Positions 14,555-20,480 of a DNA stretch of 21,042 nucleotides are shown here, one piece after another. Made by a program: the position numbers and the translations under genes. This stretch comes from a virus. Position 1 is the first letter of the stretch. Each line of letters opens with the position of its first letter. The stretch covers positions 1-21,042 of IMG/VR virus record IMGVR_UViG_3300006345_000096. One strand, 5' to 3'. Below the pieces are notes generated by a model, which was not told the DNA's origin, ran no database searches, and saw nothing but the letters and a program-made list of their open reading frames with translations.

Positions 14555-14727
14555 TAGAAATTACCCAAAAAGAATTTGAAGAAAAAAAAGACTACTACTG
14601 TGACAAAGCAGAAAGTGGCACAGTGGTTCTTGTAGAAAAACCTGATGGTGCTAAAATAATGGTAGTTCCACAGAATCCAAACGATTTATCTTATGACTAC
14701 CTCAGAGACCACAACGATGGCTGCTAA
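14551..14727 (+). CDS. Phd/YefM antitoxin-like small protein (58 aa)
   Basis: I start at the ATG at 14551, in an ATGA overlap with the preceding stop, not at the TTG at 14533. The product follows the Phd-type pattern: a short strand (MIEITQ), a helix (KEFEEKKDYYCDKAESG) and a beta-hairpin (TVVLVEKPDGAKIMVVP). In Phd antitoxins this portion forms the DNA-binding dimer, and a disordered tail neutralises the toxin. Here the tail is short and acidic (NPNDLSYDYLRDHNDGC), and no toxin-like gene is adjacent. It may be a regulator of its own operon or an orphan antitoxin against a host toxin; both are inference. Confidence 0.55.
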   Translation: MIEITQKEFEEKKDYYCDKAESGTVVLVEKPDGAKIMVVPQNPNDLSYDYLRDHNDGC

Positions 14728-14986
14728 GACAGAAGTAATCTTAGAAAGATTCCCATACAGATTCGTCCAGAAAGGTTTGCTAGAAATCAATGGCGAACCA
14801 GACTATCGTATACAAAAGTTCAACGAAGTCACACGTCTTTACAGAGATATGTACTACCTTGACAGTTCCATACAATTAGACTATTGTATAGAAGACCCTG
14901 AGTATGTAAAATGGTTAGACCCAGACCCAGAGGTCGCTGCTTATCCCAACCAAGGTGATAGCGTGTCATACCAACCAGCAATCTAA
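14717..14986 (+). CDS. Conserved phage protein of unknown function (89 aa)
   Basis: Starting at ATG 14717 gives MAAKTEVILERFPYRFVQKG and an 11-base overlap with the previous gene; an earlier in-frame ATG at 14693 is possible. The middle has many Tyr and Asp residues (RDMYYLDSSIQLDYCIEDPEY). The C-terminus (DPDPEVAAYPNQGDSVSYQP) is proline-rich. There is no membrane or catalytic motif. I recall highly similar short proteins in cyanophages, with no assigned role. Its stop is immediately followed by the next ATG. Confidence 0.65.
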   Translation: MAAKTEVILERFPYRFVQKGLLEINGEPDYRIQKFNEVTRLYRDMYYLDSSIQLDYCIEDPEYVKWLDPDPEVAAYPNQGDSVSYQPAI

Positions 14987-15619
14987 ATGCAAAATCAAAG
15001 TGAACTAATAGCTCTATTCTCCACACCTTTATACAAAACGAGAATAGAGGTAGACCCTATTATCAATGAAGACTTTTTAAAAACAATACCATATCAACCT
15101 TACCCTGATAAGACTGGTTGGAGTAGTCAAGATTGTCAGATTCTTAAGAACAAAAATTTTAAATCACTTAAAGAACAGATTGATAAACACGTTGAAATTT
15201 TTCTGTACCAAGTAATAAAGATAGGACAAGGTAAACCCAAGCATACACAATCATGGATCAACAAACACGGTCCTATGGGATACTCACCTAAACATTATCA
15301 TACAAATTCATTTGTAAGTGGTGGAGTATATTTAGAATGCCCTCCTAAATGTGGTGCAATCGTATTCAATCAATCACACACTCACCCTTCGTGGAGTGCT
15401 AATACAATTAGACCCGCACTAAGTGAGTTGACCATATTTAATGCAGACAACTGGGCATTTGAAGTTAACAGAGGAGATCTATTGCTTTTCCCATCACACC
15501 TTATGCATCAAGTAGAGAATAACTTGTCTGGTAAAGATAGATATATGGTTGCATTTAATTATTTTATAGAGGGAGAAATCGGAGAACATACTGGTGCTAT
15601 GAAACTAAGGGTGTCATAA
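14987..15619 (+). CDS. Putative 2OG-Fe(II) oxygenase, cyanophage type (210 aa)
   Basis: The protein fits the putative 2OG-Fe(II) oxygenase group common in marine phages. It begins with a short FSTPLYKTRI segment typical of that group. The likely iron-site motif is PKHYHTNSFVSGGVYL (101-116) with H103/H105, then LLLFPSHLMHQV (165-176) with H174, and R185 in GKDRYMVAFNYF. SWIN (89-92) before the histidines is also usual. The strict HxD aspartate is replaced by N107 in HTN, as I recall for this group. In cyanophages such genes are widespread and their targets unproven. The gene follows the 89-aa gene without spacing, and its stop lies within the next late promoter. Confidence 0.75.
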   Translation: MQNQSELIALFSTPLYKTRIEVDPIINEDFLKTIPYQPYPDKTGWSSQDCQILKNKNFKSLKEQIDKHVEIFLYQVIKIGQGKPKHTQSWINKHGPMGYSPKHYHTNSFVSGGVYLECPPKCGAIVFNQSHTHPSWSANTIRPALSELTIFNADNWAFEVNRGDLLLFPSHLMHQVENNLSGKDRYMVAFNYFIEGEIGEHTGAMKLRVS

Positions 15620-15622
15620 ATA
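15615..15622 (+). promoter_or_regulatory. T4-type late promoter (CATAAATA)
   Basis: CATAAATA matches the late consensus at seven of eight positions and lies 21 bases before the ATG at 15644, overlapping the previous stop codon. Confidence 0.6.
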
Positions 15623-15643
15623 ATAAAAAATAGTCTGTGAAAG

Positions 15644-16438
15644 ATGACTTGGACACCTCATATTATCGTTAAGATAGAAGATGATGCTTCTACACCCACA
15701 GCGATTACAGCATTAAAAACATTTGAAACTGGATTCCCAGAGCATAAAGCATATGTACATTACATTGGTTCTTTACCTACTGGGTTGAACTTTTGTAAGG
15801 AATGGTGTAAGGAAGGAGGACATACTTTCTTTCATCACGGTTCCAACGTCAAGCAATCACAGTTACATTATGAGATAGTAAACGGTACAAGAGAACCAGT
15901 TGTTCTTATCAGAGGTACAACAGTTTTCTATGATGATATGAGTGACTACAGTACTACAAAACTATTTGGTGCTGATACTGTTCCATCATATAAACTATCT
16001 GATACTGTAATTAACATCGCTAGTATAGAAAAGACCGTAATATTTGTAGCAAAACCTATTCAAACAATATCTAAGTTAGAAGAGATAACAAGTCTTGTAG
16101 CAGCACCAATAGCAACAGAAGGAAAGAACAGTGCTATGTGGAACGATCAGTCTGTAGTTATGTGTGGTAAAGTATATCATCAGACATCAGGTATCTTTAA
16201 CATGATATACAACTTTGATGAGTCACTCTTTACAAACTTTAGTAAGGTGACATCAGAAAAGTATGATACAGTCTTTGGTGGTAATGGATTATCAGGGTTT
16301 GAGAAGTTAAGAAACGTAGGTATGGATCCATCTGGTTTTATGCCATACTATAATGCTGCTATGAATGAGGATTGGGAAGGAGTCAAGGGAATATATGACG
16401 TTTATCTAGATATGATAAGCGGTAGTGTGGTAAAGTAG
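15644..16438 (+). CDS. Unknown late protein (264 aa)
   Basis: The protein starts MTWTPHIIVKIEDD and ends MISGSVVK; it has its own late promoter. Two regions draw attention: an N-terminal alternation of strands and helices (HIIVKIEDD, then AYVHYIGSLP), and residues 85-101, PVVLIRGTTVFYDDMSD, where a hydrophobic strand runs into an acidic turn. This arrangement is weakly reminiscent of the acidic metal site of GT-A glycosyltransferases, but no canonical DxD or sugar-nucleotide motif can be confirmed. The later part (residues 170-260) is aromatic-rich, with CGKVYHQTSGIFN and GMDPSGFMPYYN stretches. No signal peptide. The function is not known to me. Confidence 0.65.
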   Translation: MTWTPHIIVKIEDDASTPTAITALKTFETGFPEHKAYVHYIGSLPTGLNFCKEWCKEGGHTFFHHGSNVKQSQLHYEIVNGTREPVVLIRGTTVFYDDMSDYSTTKLFGADTVPSYKLSDTVINIASIEKTVIFVAKPIQTISKLEEITSLVAAPIATEGKNSAMWNDQSVVMCGKVYHQTSGIFNMIYNFDESLFTNFSKVTSEKYDTVFGGNGLSGFEKLRNVGMDPSGFMPYYNAAMNEDWEGVKGIYDVYLDMISGSVVK

Positions 16439-16465
16439 CTATATAAAACAGAATAACTTTATACT

Positions 16466-16861
16466 ATGGCAGAAGTAAAAGAGAAACCGAAAGGTCCTCT
16501 AGGTAAACTTAAAGAAGTAGCAGAAGATAAAGAAGAACAACTTCAATACTTAGCTACACTCATAAGAGTGATAGTCCTTGTTTGGTCAGCAGGAATCTTG
16601 ACGTTGAATTACGTTAAAATACCAGGCTACGAAAGAGGAGAGAGAATTGATCCGACCTTTATAGCTTCGGTCTTCACAGGAACTTTAGCTACTTTTGGCG
16701 TTTCCGCTGGAGGTAAGAAAAAGAAAGATGAAGGTGGTGGTAGTGCTAACATATCTAAAAAGGATATGGAGTTCCTTATTGCTAAAGCATCTGAAACTGC
16801 ACCTGCCCAAACCATAAGGATTGAATCTGGTCCTGTTAAAATTGTCCCTGATACCAAGTAA
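16466..16861 (+). CDS. Two-helix membrane protein, holin-like layout (131 aa)
   Basis: A basic, acidic-balanced N-terminus (MAEVKEKPKGPLGKLKEVAE) precedes a first membrane helix at about 29-50 (LATLIRVIVLVWSAGIL), a short polar turn, and a second helix at about 63-82 (PTFIASVFTGTLATFGVSAG). A Lys-rich cytosolic segment (GKKKKDEGGG) follows. The layout matches two-helix class II holins, but equally other phage membrane proteins, and I recall it as a conserved cyanophage protein of unknown role. A 27-base AT-rich gap with TATATAAA lies upstream. Two further membrane-associated genes follow. Confidence 0.7.
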   Translation: MAEVKEKPKGPLGKLKEVAEDKEEQLQYLATLIRVIVLVWSAGILTLNYVKIPGYERGERIDPTFIASVFTGTLATFGVSAGGKKKKDEGGGSANISKKDMEFLIAKASETAPAQTIRIESGPVKIVPDTK

Positions 16862-16865
16862 AATC

Positions 16866-17102
16866 ATGCAAAAATTAATTAATGTACTCGCTGTTTCGTC
16901 TGCTGTTGTATCTCTTACCGTTGTTGGCATTGGCGGTTACGTTTATGTACGTAAGGATGCAATCATAGAAAGCATCAAAGAGAAAGCACTAGGTTCCCTT
17001 GGTGGTGGAGCATTAGGTGGTGTTACTGATATGATACCAGACATGGGATCACCAGAGTCACCTGCAGTTCCTCCTGTTGGTCTAGGAGTTCCTAGCTTCT
17101 AA
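16866..17102 (+). CDS. Small membrane-anchored Gly/Pro-rich protein (78 aa)
   Basis: The frame opens earlier, but the ATG at 16866, just past the previous stop, gives the sensible product MQKLINVLAV, with a membrane helix at about 4-27, a short basic segment (YVRKDAIIESIKEKAL), then a Gly-rich stretch (GSLGGGALGG) and a Pro-rich end (SPESPAVPPVGLGVPSF). The helix could act as an uncleaved signal anchor, leaving the Gly/Pro tail on one side of the membrane. Its neighbours are both membrane-associated, so a shared envelope role is likely. No known family. Confidence 0.65.
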   Translation: MQKLINVLAVSSAVVSLTVVGIGGYVYVRKDAIIESIKEKALGSLGGGALGGVTDMIPDMGSPESPAVPPVGLGVPSF

Positions 17103-17103
17103 A

Positions 17104-17859
17104 GTGCCTATCAGGGAGATAGAAATAAACAATATTGGGGTTCGTGATGTTAATGTATACACGTTCCCTACTCCTCATGCTTTCGTACCATACCAACCAG
17201 TTACTGCAGAGATTGGTACACCTATAATAAACATACCTGGTTGTGTAGAAGCACACGAGTTTAGCGATAGAAATGATAAGATAATAGAAGACGATTCAAG
17301 TACCGTTAAGGTATTTTGTGATGCAGGTGTTCCTAGTTATAATGCTATGAACTTTGAACCTGAGCAATTATTAATAACAAGACCAGAACAAGTACCAGTG
17401 GTAGCACCACCAGAAGTACCAGAAACAAAAGTTCCTGAGACACCTAAGGTAGATGGAGATCCACCATGTCCAGGACCTAATGCATTAAGGATAGGAGATA
17501 TAGCAACAAATCAAAAAGAAAAAGTATCAGGACATGAGTTAAGGGTTAATCCCCAGAATCCTGGTGGAGCGAAAATCTGTGTTACATTATATACTGATAT
17601 ACCACCAGTCGAACAATTTTTACCATCGACTCAGGTAGCAGCCACTACAGCAGTAATCGGTGTTACTGCAGCGACATCTGCCCTATTTGCAAAACCTCTA
17701 GCTGACTTGATTCTGAGGGTAGTGAAACCTGCTGTGAAGAAGGTGATTTCCAAAATTCAAACCAGCGTCGGGAAGACCCCTGATCGTCCTTCTCGTGATC
17801 TTGTTCGTGCGAATGCTTATCGTCAGAAGAAAGGTCTACCTCCTCTAAAGAAACGGTAG
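17104..17859 (+). CDS. Conserved phage protein with proline-rich linker and membrane helix (251 aa)
   Basis: A GTG at 17104 starts one base after the previous stop. Residues 1-95 form an ordered N-terminal domain (REIEINNIGVRDVNVYTFPTP; conserved-looking cysteines at about 47 and 72). Residues 97-121 are Pro/Val/Glu-rich (VAPPEVPETKVPETP). A further domain with two cysteines (PPCPGPN and AKICVTLY) follows, then a hydrophobic segment at about 178-206 that could span the membrane, and a strongly basic tail ending KKGLPPLKKR. I recall the N-terminal pattern from cyanophage proteins of unknown function. The last 197 bases are also read on the opposite strand by a convergent gene. Confidence 0.75.
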   Translation: MPIREIEINNIGVRDVNVYTFPTPHAFVPYQPVTAEIGTPIINIPGCVEAHEFSDRNDKIIEDDSSTVKVFCDAGVPSYNAMNFEPEQLLITRPEQVPVVAPPEVPETKVPETPKVDGDPPCPGPNALRIGDIATNQKEKVSGHELRVNPQNPGGAKICVTLYTDIPPVEQFLPSTQVAATTAVIGVTAATSALFAKPLADLILRVVKPAVKKVISKIQTSVGKTPDRPSRDLVRANAYRQKKGLPPLKKR

Positions 17860-18478
17860 GTTGTTGAGATAAAACATGAGTATGTTCTGCTACTACACCT
17901 GGTGGGTTTACTAACATAACATCCTCACATACCTTGGCATACCTGCTTCCTGGTACAAATATTATACCAGCTTTCATCAATTCTCCACAATTTTTTAACC
18001 TGGCTATTTCAAAGTCAAGGCGTTTATTGGCAGTGTTTTGTTCTACTGCTGCCATCTGTATCTCAGCAGCATTTTTACATAGTTCTTGTAGATCTTTGTC
18101 TAATGGTTTAGACCATGTAGCAGAGACACCTACTGATAAATTATAATTGTCTGTCTGTCCTGTTCTTGTTGGAACGAAATATAATACCTCTCCTGGATTG
18201 TCGATCTGACCATCATCATCGGCATCATGAACATCGTATACTGGATCATCATAGTATCGTTCAAAAGGTTTCTTCCATGTTACGTTTCCTGTTACAAATG
18301 GGGTAACGTTCATGGTAGGTCCTTGGCATTGTATACCACCACCATAAGTATTAGTTATATATGGTCCTTGAAGCACCTGTATAGCTTGGTTTGTGACACT
18401 TCCAGAACTGTTTGCGATTGGCGATGCAGTAGCACTCACCCCACCAACGGTCTCTGCCATGGTAGGTAAAGAGTTCAT
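17663..18478 (-). CDS. Exported-type protein with Ca-binding-like loop and His-rich tail
   Basis: The frame has a canonical ATG at 18478, used here (271 residues), but it is open upstream to 18667. The codons between 18478 and about 18530 encode a convincing signal peptide (KRNRYNKYIPTVIAAVLG, then MNSLPTMA) without any ATG, GTG or TTG at its head. The true start may therefore be a non-standard codon such as the ATT at 18508, or a base may be wrong. Counting from 18478, the mature protein has D85-A-D87-D-D89-G90-Q-I-D93, a DxDxDGxxD calcium-loop pattern, four cysteines, a helix (QNTANKRLDFEIARLKNCGEL) and a His/Asp-rich tail (DDKHSHEQDHEKDD). The 3' end overlaps the convergent gene by 197 bases. 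Function unknown. Confidence 0.7.
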   Translation of the reverse strand: MNSLPTMAETVGGVSATASPIANSSGSVTNQAIQVLQGPYITNTYGGGIQCQGPTMNVTPFVTGNVTWKKPFERYYDDPVYDVHDADDDGQIDNPGEVLYFVPTRTGQTDNYNLSVGVSATWSKPLDKDLQELCKNAAEIQMAAVEQNTANKRLDFEIARLKNCGELMKAGIIFVPGSRYAKVCEDVMLVNPPGVVAEHTHVLSQQPTVSLEEVDLSSDDKHSHEQDHEKDDQGSSRRWFEFWKSPSSQQVSLPSESSQLEVLQIGQMSLQ

Positions 18479-18495
18479 ACCGAGTACTGCTGCAA

Positions 18496-18942
18496 TTACT
18501 GTTGGAATATACTTGTTGTATCGGTTACGCTTGTTATTGTTGTCGTTCTTTGTATCACAGTGTGATTCTGAAGACCAGCTCCAGAATAACTTTCTACCAG
18601 AGAAAAGCTTGCTCCTGGTGTCGTCATTGTGACTGCTGGTTTTGTTGATAAATCTAAGTTTGTCCATGTTGAATTCACACCGTTAACGGTATTAGTTGAT
18701 GTCGAAGTATCAGGTGGTGTCAACCCTTCTGGGTCGTTGACTGTTACCCCGTGGCCAGAAATTGAATAGGTAAAACCAGTGGAGTAGTCCATACTATTTA
18801 TGGTCTCCACCACGGTACTAGTAGTTTCTGTATGGCTAGTCATCGAGCCCTGGGTGAAATTAGGCACCACAGGGACAGCTTGGGCAACTGGCACATTCAC
18901 AAGGGCAGTGGCACCCACAATCAGGACAAGTATCTTTTTCAT
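18496..18942 (-). CDS. Exported Thr/Ser-rich protein, paralog of the upstream gene (148 aa)
   Basis: MKKILVLIVGATALVNVPVAQA is a textbook signal peptide with cleavage expected after A22. The mature part is rich in Thr, Ser and Val, with few charged residues and no cysteine, which suggests a beta-rich extracellular or periplasmic protein. YSISGHGVTVND and PGASFSLVESY match, in the same order, YTVSGNNLKVSD and VGSAFSMSETF of the 165-aa protein just upstream, so the two are probably tandem paralogs. A TAGGAT sequence precedes the start. The stop at 18496-18498 lies within the frame that encodes the next gene's signal peptide. Confidence 0.75.
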   Translation of the reverse strand: MKKILVLIVGATALVNVPVAQAVPVVPNFTQGSMTSHTETTSTVVETINSMDYSTGFTYSISGHGVTVNDPEGLTPPDTSTSTNTVNGVNSTWTNLDLSTKPAVTMTTPGASFSLVESYSGAGLQNHTVIQRTTTITSVTDTTSIFQQ

Positions 18943-18955
18943 TAGACATAATATC

Positions 18956-19453
18956 CTACTTTATGGTAAGTTCTGACACAAACTGTCCAGTAGCTGAAGT
19001 TCCAGCTCCACCTGCTGTAATCGTAGTCACACCAGCAGATGTGATAGTACCAGCTAAGGTACCTGCTACTCCACCTGATGTGGTAGTTGTACTACCAAGT
19101 AATGGTAATGAAGCAACGACTCCACCAGAAACTGTAGATGCTGAAGTTACATCGTCACCTTCGATAAAGGTTTCCGACATACTGAATGCTGACCCTACAG
19201 TATTTAATTCTAGTGCTGATGAGGTATATCCAACAGCAGTACCTGAGGATAATGTTCCTAATCCACCAAAGGATCCACCATCACTTACTTTCAAATTATT
19301 TCCACTAACGGTATAACTTGATCCTATGCGACTAGCCTGGCTTGCAGCCGAATCCACGCTCAATTGTACACTAGAACTCATTTTATGTACTATCTCTGCT
19401 GATGCAGGAGATATCATCAAAAACATACCAAGTAACAATGCTTTTTTGATCAT
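18956..19453 (-). CDS. Exported Gly/Thr/Ser-rich protein (165 aa)
   Basis: MIKKALLLGMFLMISPASA is a clear signal peptide with cleavage after A19. The mature protein is low in charge and rich in Ser, Thr, Gly and Val, with a repetitive second half (VSGGVVASLPLLGSTTTTSG, then GVAGTLAGTITSAGVTTITAG). This composition fits a beta-structured surface or secreted protein. It is first in the minus-strand cassette, 22 bases after a perfect late promoter, so it is expected late and strongly. It resembles its downstream neighbour in motif order. I recall similar pairs in cyanophages, but no tested function. Confidence 0.75.
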   Translation of the reverse strand: MIKKALLLGMFLMISPASAEIVHKMSSSVQLSVDSAASQASRIGSSYTVSGNNLKVSDGGSFGGLGTLSSGTAVGYTSSALELNTVGSAFSMSETFIEGDDVTSASTVSGGVVASLPLLGSTTTTSGGVAGTLAGTITSAGVTTITAGGAGTSATGQFVSELTIK

Positions 19454-19474
19454 GTTAACAAATGTTTCTTGTTT

Positions 19475-19482
19475 TATTTATA
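19475..19482 (-). promoter_or_regulatory. T4-type late promoter, minus strand (TATAAATA, perfect)
   Basis: The plus strand reads TATTTATA, which is TATAAATA on the minus strand, 21 bases before the start of the first exported protein at 19453. It is the only perfect minus-strand late promoter seen and explains expression of the reversed cassette. Confidence 0.75.
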
Positions 19483-19554
19483 CCATAAAAGGATTAAAAA
19501 GGTATTAATACGGATAGTACCACCCATAGTGTACGGACTGATACTTTACATACT

Positions 19555-19562
19555 AATAAATA
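19555..19562 (+). promoter_or_regulatory. Late promoter for hsp20 (AATAAATA)
   Basis: AATAAATA lies in the divergent region, 58 bases before the hsp20 ATG, and differs from the T4 consensus in one base. It would give a leader of about 50 bases that includes a hairpin. Confidence 0.5.
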
Positions 19563-19565
19563 GTG

Positions 19566-19586
19566 GTGATTGCCTTCGGGGGTCAC
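19566..19586 (+). other. TTCG-capped hairpin in the hsp20 leader
   Basis: GTGATTGCC and GGGGTCAC pair around a TTCG tetraloop with CC/GG closing it and GTGA/TCAC at the base (wobbles and one bulge between). No T-tract follows, so this is a leader structure that may stabilise the transcript, not a terminator. Confidence 0.45.
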
Positions 19587-19607
19587 AAAACTTAACACTC
19601 GCTTTCT

Positions 19608-19613
19608 AAGGAG
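19608..19613 (+). promoter_or_regulatory. Ribosome binding site for hsp20 (AAGGAG)
   Basis: AAGGAG ends 7 bases before the ATG at 19621 and decides that start over the TTG at 19570, which lies in the leader hairpin. Confidence 0.75.
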
Positions 19614-19620
19614 AAAAACA

Positions 19621-20055
19621 ATGGGTAACATCCAGAGATACACTGCTGCAGATCTTCCATCATTAATGGAAAAGATTACTAAGAACAGCATAGGATTAGA
19701 CAATTATCTAGAATCCTTTTTTGATTTTCCAAATCATAGTAACTACCCTCCATATAATCTAATTCAATTAAATAATCATGAATCTAGATTAGAAGTTGCT
19801 TTGGCAGGATTTAAAAAAGATGAAGTAAAAGTATATACAGAGCATGGAAAATTGTATGTTGAAGGATCAAAAACAGACAAGAAAAAAGATTCTGATCAAT
19901 ATTTCCATCAAGGACTAGCACAAAGAGATTTTGAAAGGGCATTTATGCTTGCTGATGATACTGAAATTAGATCAGTATCTTTAGAAGATGGACTACTTAC
20001 TATTGAATTAGGTAAGGTAGTACCTGAGCATCATCAACGAAAAGATTACATCTAA
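19621..20055 (+). CDS. Small heat shock protein, Hsp20/alpha-crystallin family
   Basis: An ATP-independent holdase that keeps partly unfolded proteins soluble. The 144-residue protein has a short variable N-terminus (MGNIQRYTAADLPSL) and an alpha-crystallin domain at about 43-131: YPPYNLIQ (42-49), EVALAGFKKDEVKVY (58-72), the loop GKLYVEGSK (76-84), and DGLLTIEL (123-130), which corresponds to the family's GxLxI/V signature. The C-terminal IxI motif that docks oligomers is not evident (it ends VVPEHHQRKDYI). Hsp20 genes are a hallmark of marine T4-like phages and are thought to aid virion assembly or protect host proteins. Late promoter, leader hairpin and a strong binding site point to high late expression. 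Confidence 0.92.
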   Translation: MGNIQRYTAADLPSLMEKITKNSIGLDNYLESFFDFPNHSNYPPYNLIQLNNHESRLEVALAGFKKDEVKVYTEHGKLYVEGSKTDKKKDSDQYFHQGLAQRDFERAFMLADDTEIRSVSLEDGLLTIELGKVVPEHHQRKDYI

Positions 20056-20077
20056 ATAGTGTGTCTGTAATTTTATT

Positions 20078-20464
20078 ATGTCTATTAAAGTAATTAAATT
20101 AAAATCGGGTGAAGATATCATTGCTGATGTCCAAGAGGTTCAAGAAAAAGAAACCAAGGCAAGACAAGCATTCATCTTCACTCATGCATATCAGGTAAAG
20201 ATCGAAAAAGAACTAGTACCTGATGTTCCTGAGAGAAACCAAATATACAATGGTAGGATTCTCCTTGAAAGGTGGCAACCTCTTACCATAGATGAAGAGA
20301 TTGCTGTCAATCCAGATTGGGTTGTATCAATAGTAGAACCTATTCTTGCTGTACTGGAAGCATATGGTCAAACTATGAAACCATCTGAAGAAGGTAAGGC
20401 AGTATTTGGTGCTGATGAAGTCACTGAACCTAACCTTAGCATTACGGACACGATAAATAACTAA
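20078..20464 (+). CDS. Conserved small phage protein, possible Sm-like fold (128 aa)
   Basis: The N-terminus MSIKVIKLKSGEDIIADVQE has the strand-turn-strand pattern (xVxxLxSGExIxADV) seen at the start of Sm/LSm-like beta barrels; this is a weak resemblance. A segment rich in aromatic and acidic residues follows (FIFTHAYQVKIEKE, then ILLERWQPLT), and a C-terminal acidic tail (SEEGKAVFGADEVTEPN). I recall similar proteins next to hsp20 in cyanophages. It starts 22 bases after hsp20 without a clear ribosome binding site. Its stop codon and last codons overlap the next late promoter. Confidence 0.7.
   Translation: MSIKVIKLKSGEDIIADVQEVQEKETKARQAFIFTHAYQVKIEKELVPDVPERNQIYNGRILLERWQPLTIDEEIAVNPDWVVSIVEPILAVLEAYGQTMKPSEEGKAVFGADEVTEPNLSITDTINN
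20452..20459 (+). promoter_or_regulatory. T4-type late promoter (GATAAATA)
   Basis: GATAAATA lies 21 bases before the GTG at 20481, within the last codons of the preceding gene; one mismatch to TATAAATA. Confidence 0.55.
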
Positions 20465-20480
20465 AAAGTAATTTACTTCC

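Noticed and set aside
17934-18632. Several plus-strand open frames of 70-80 aa under the reversed cassette
   Set aside because: They are antisense to exported proteins that have signal peptides and a perfect late promoter; none has a plausible start context or product.
18795-18802. Minus-strand CATAAATA inside the 148-aa exported gene
   Set aside because: It is internal to a gene and too far from the next start (over 300 bases) to be convincing; probably chance in AT-rich DNA.
18963-19316. 117-aa plus-strand frame rich in Pro and Val
   Set aside because: It is the mirror of the Gly/Thr-rich exported protein on the minus strand; its composition is explained by that.
19566-19586. Bidirectional terminator between the reversed cassette and hsp20
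   Set aside because: The hairpin has no T-tract on either strand and lies downstream of the hsp20 late promoter, so it belongs to the leader.
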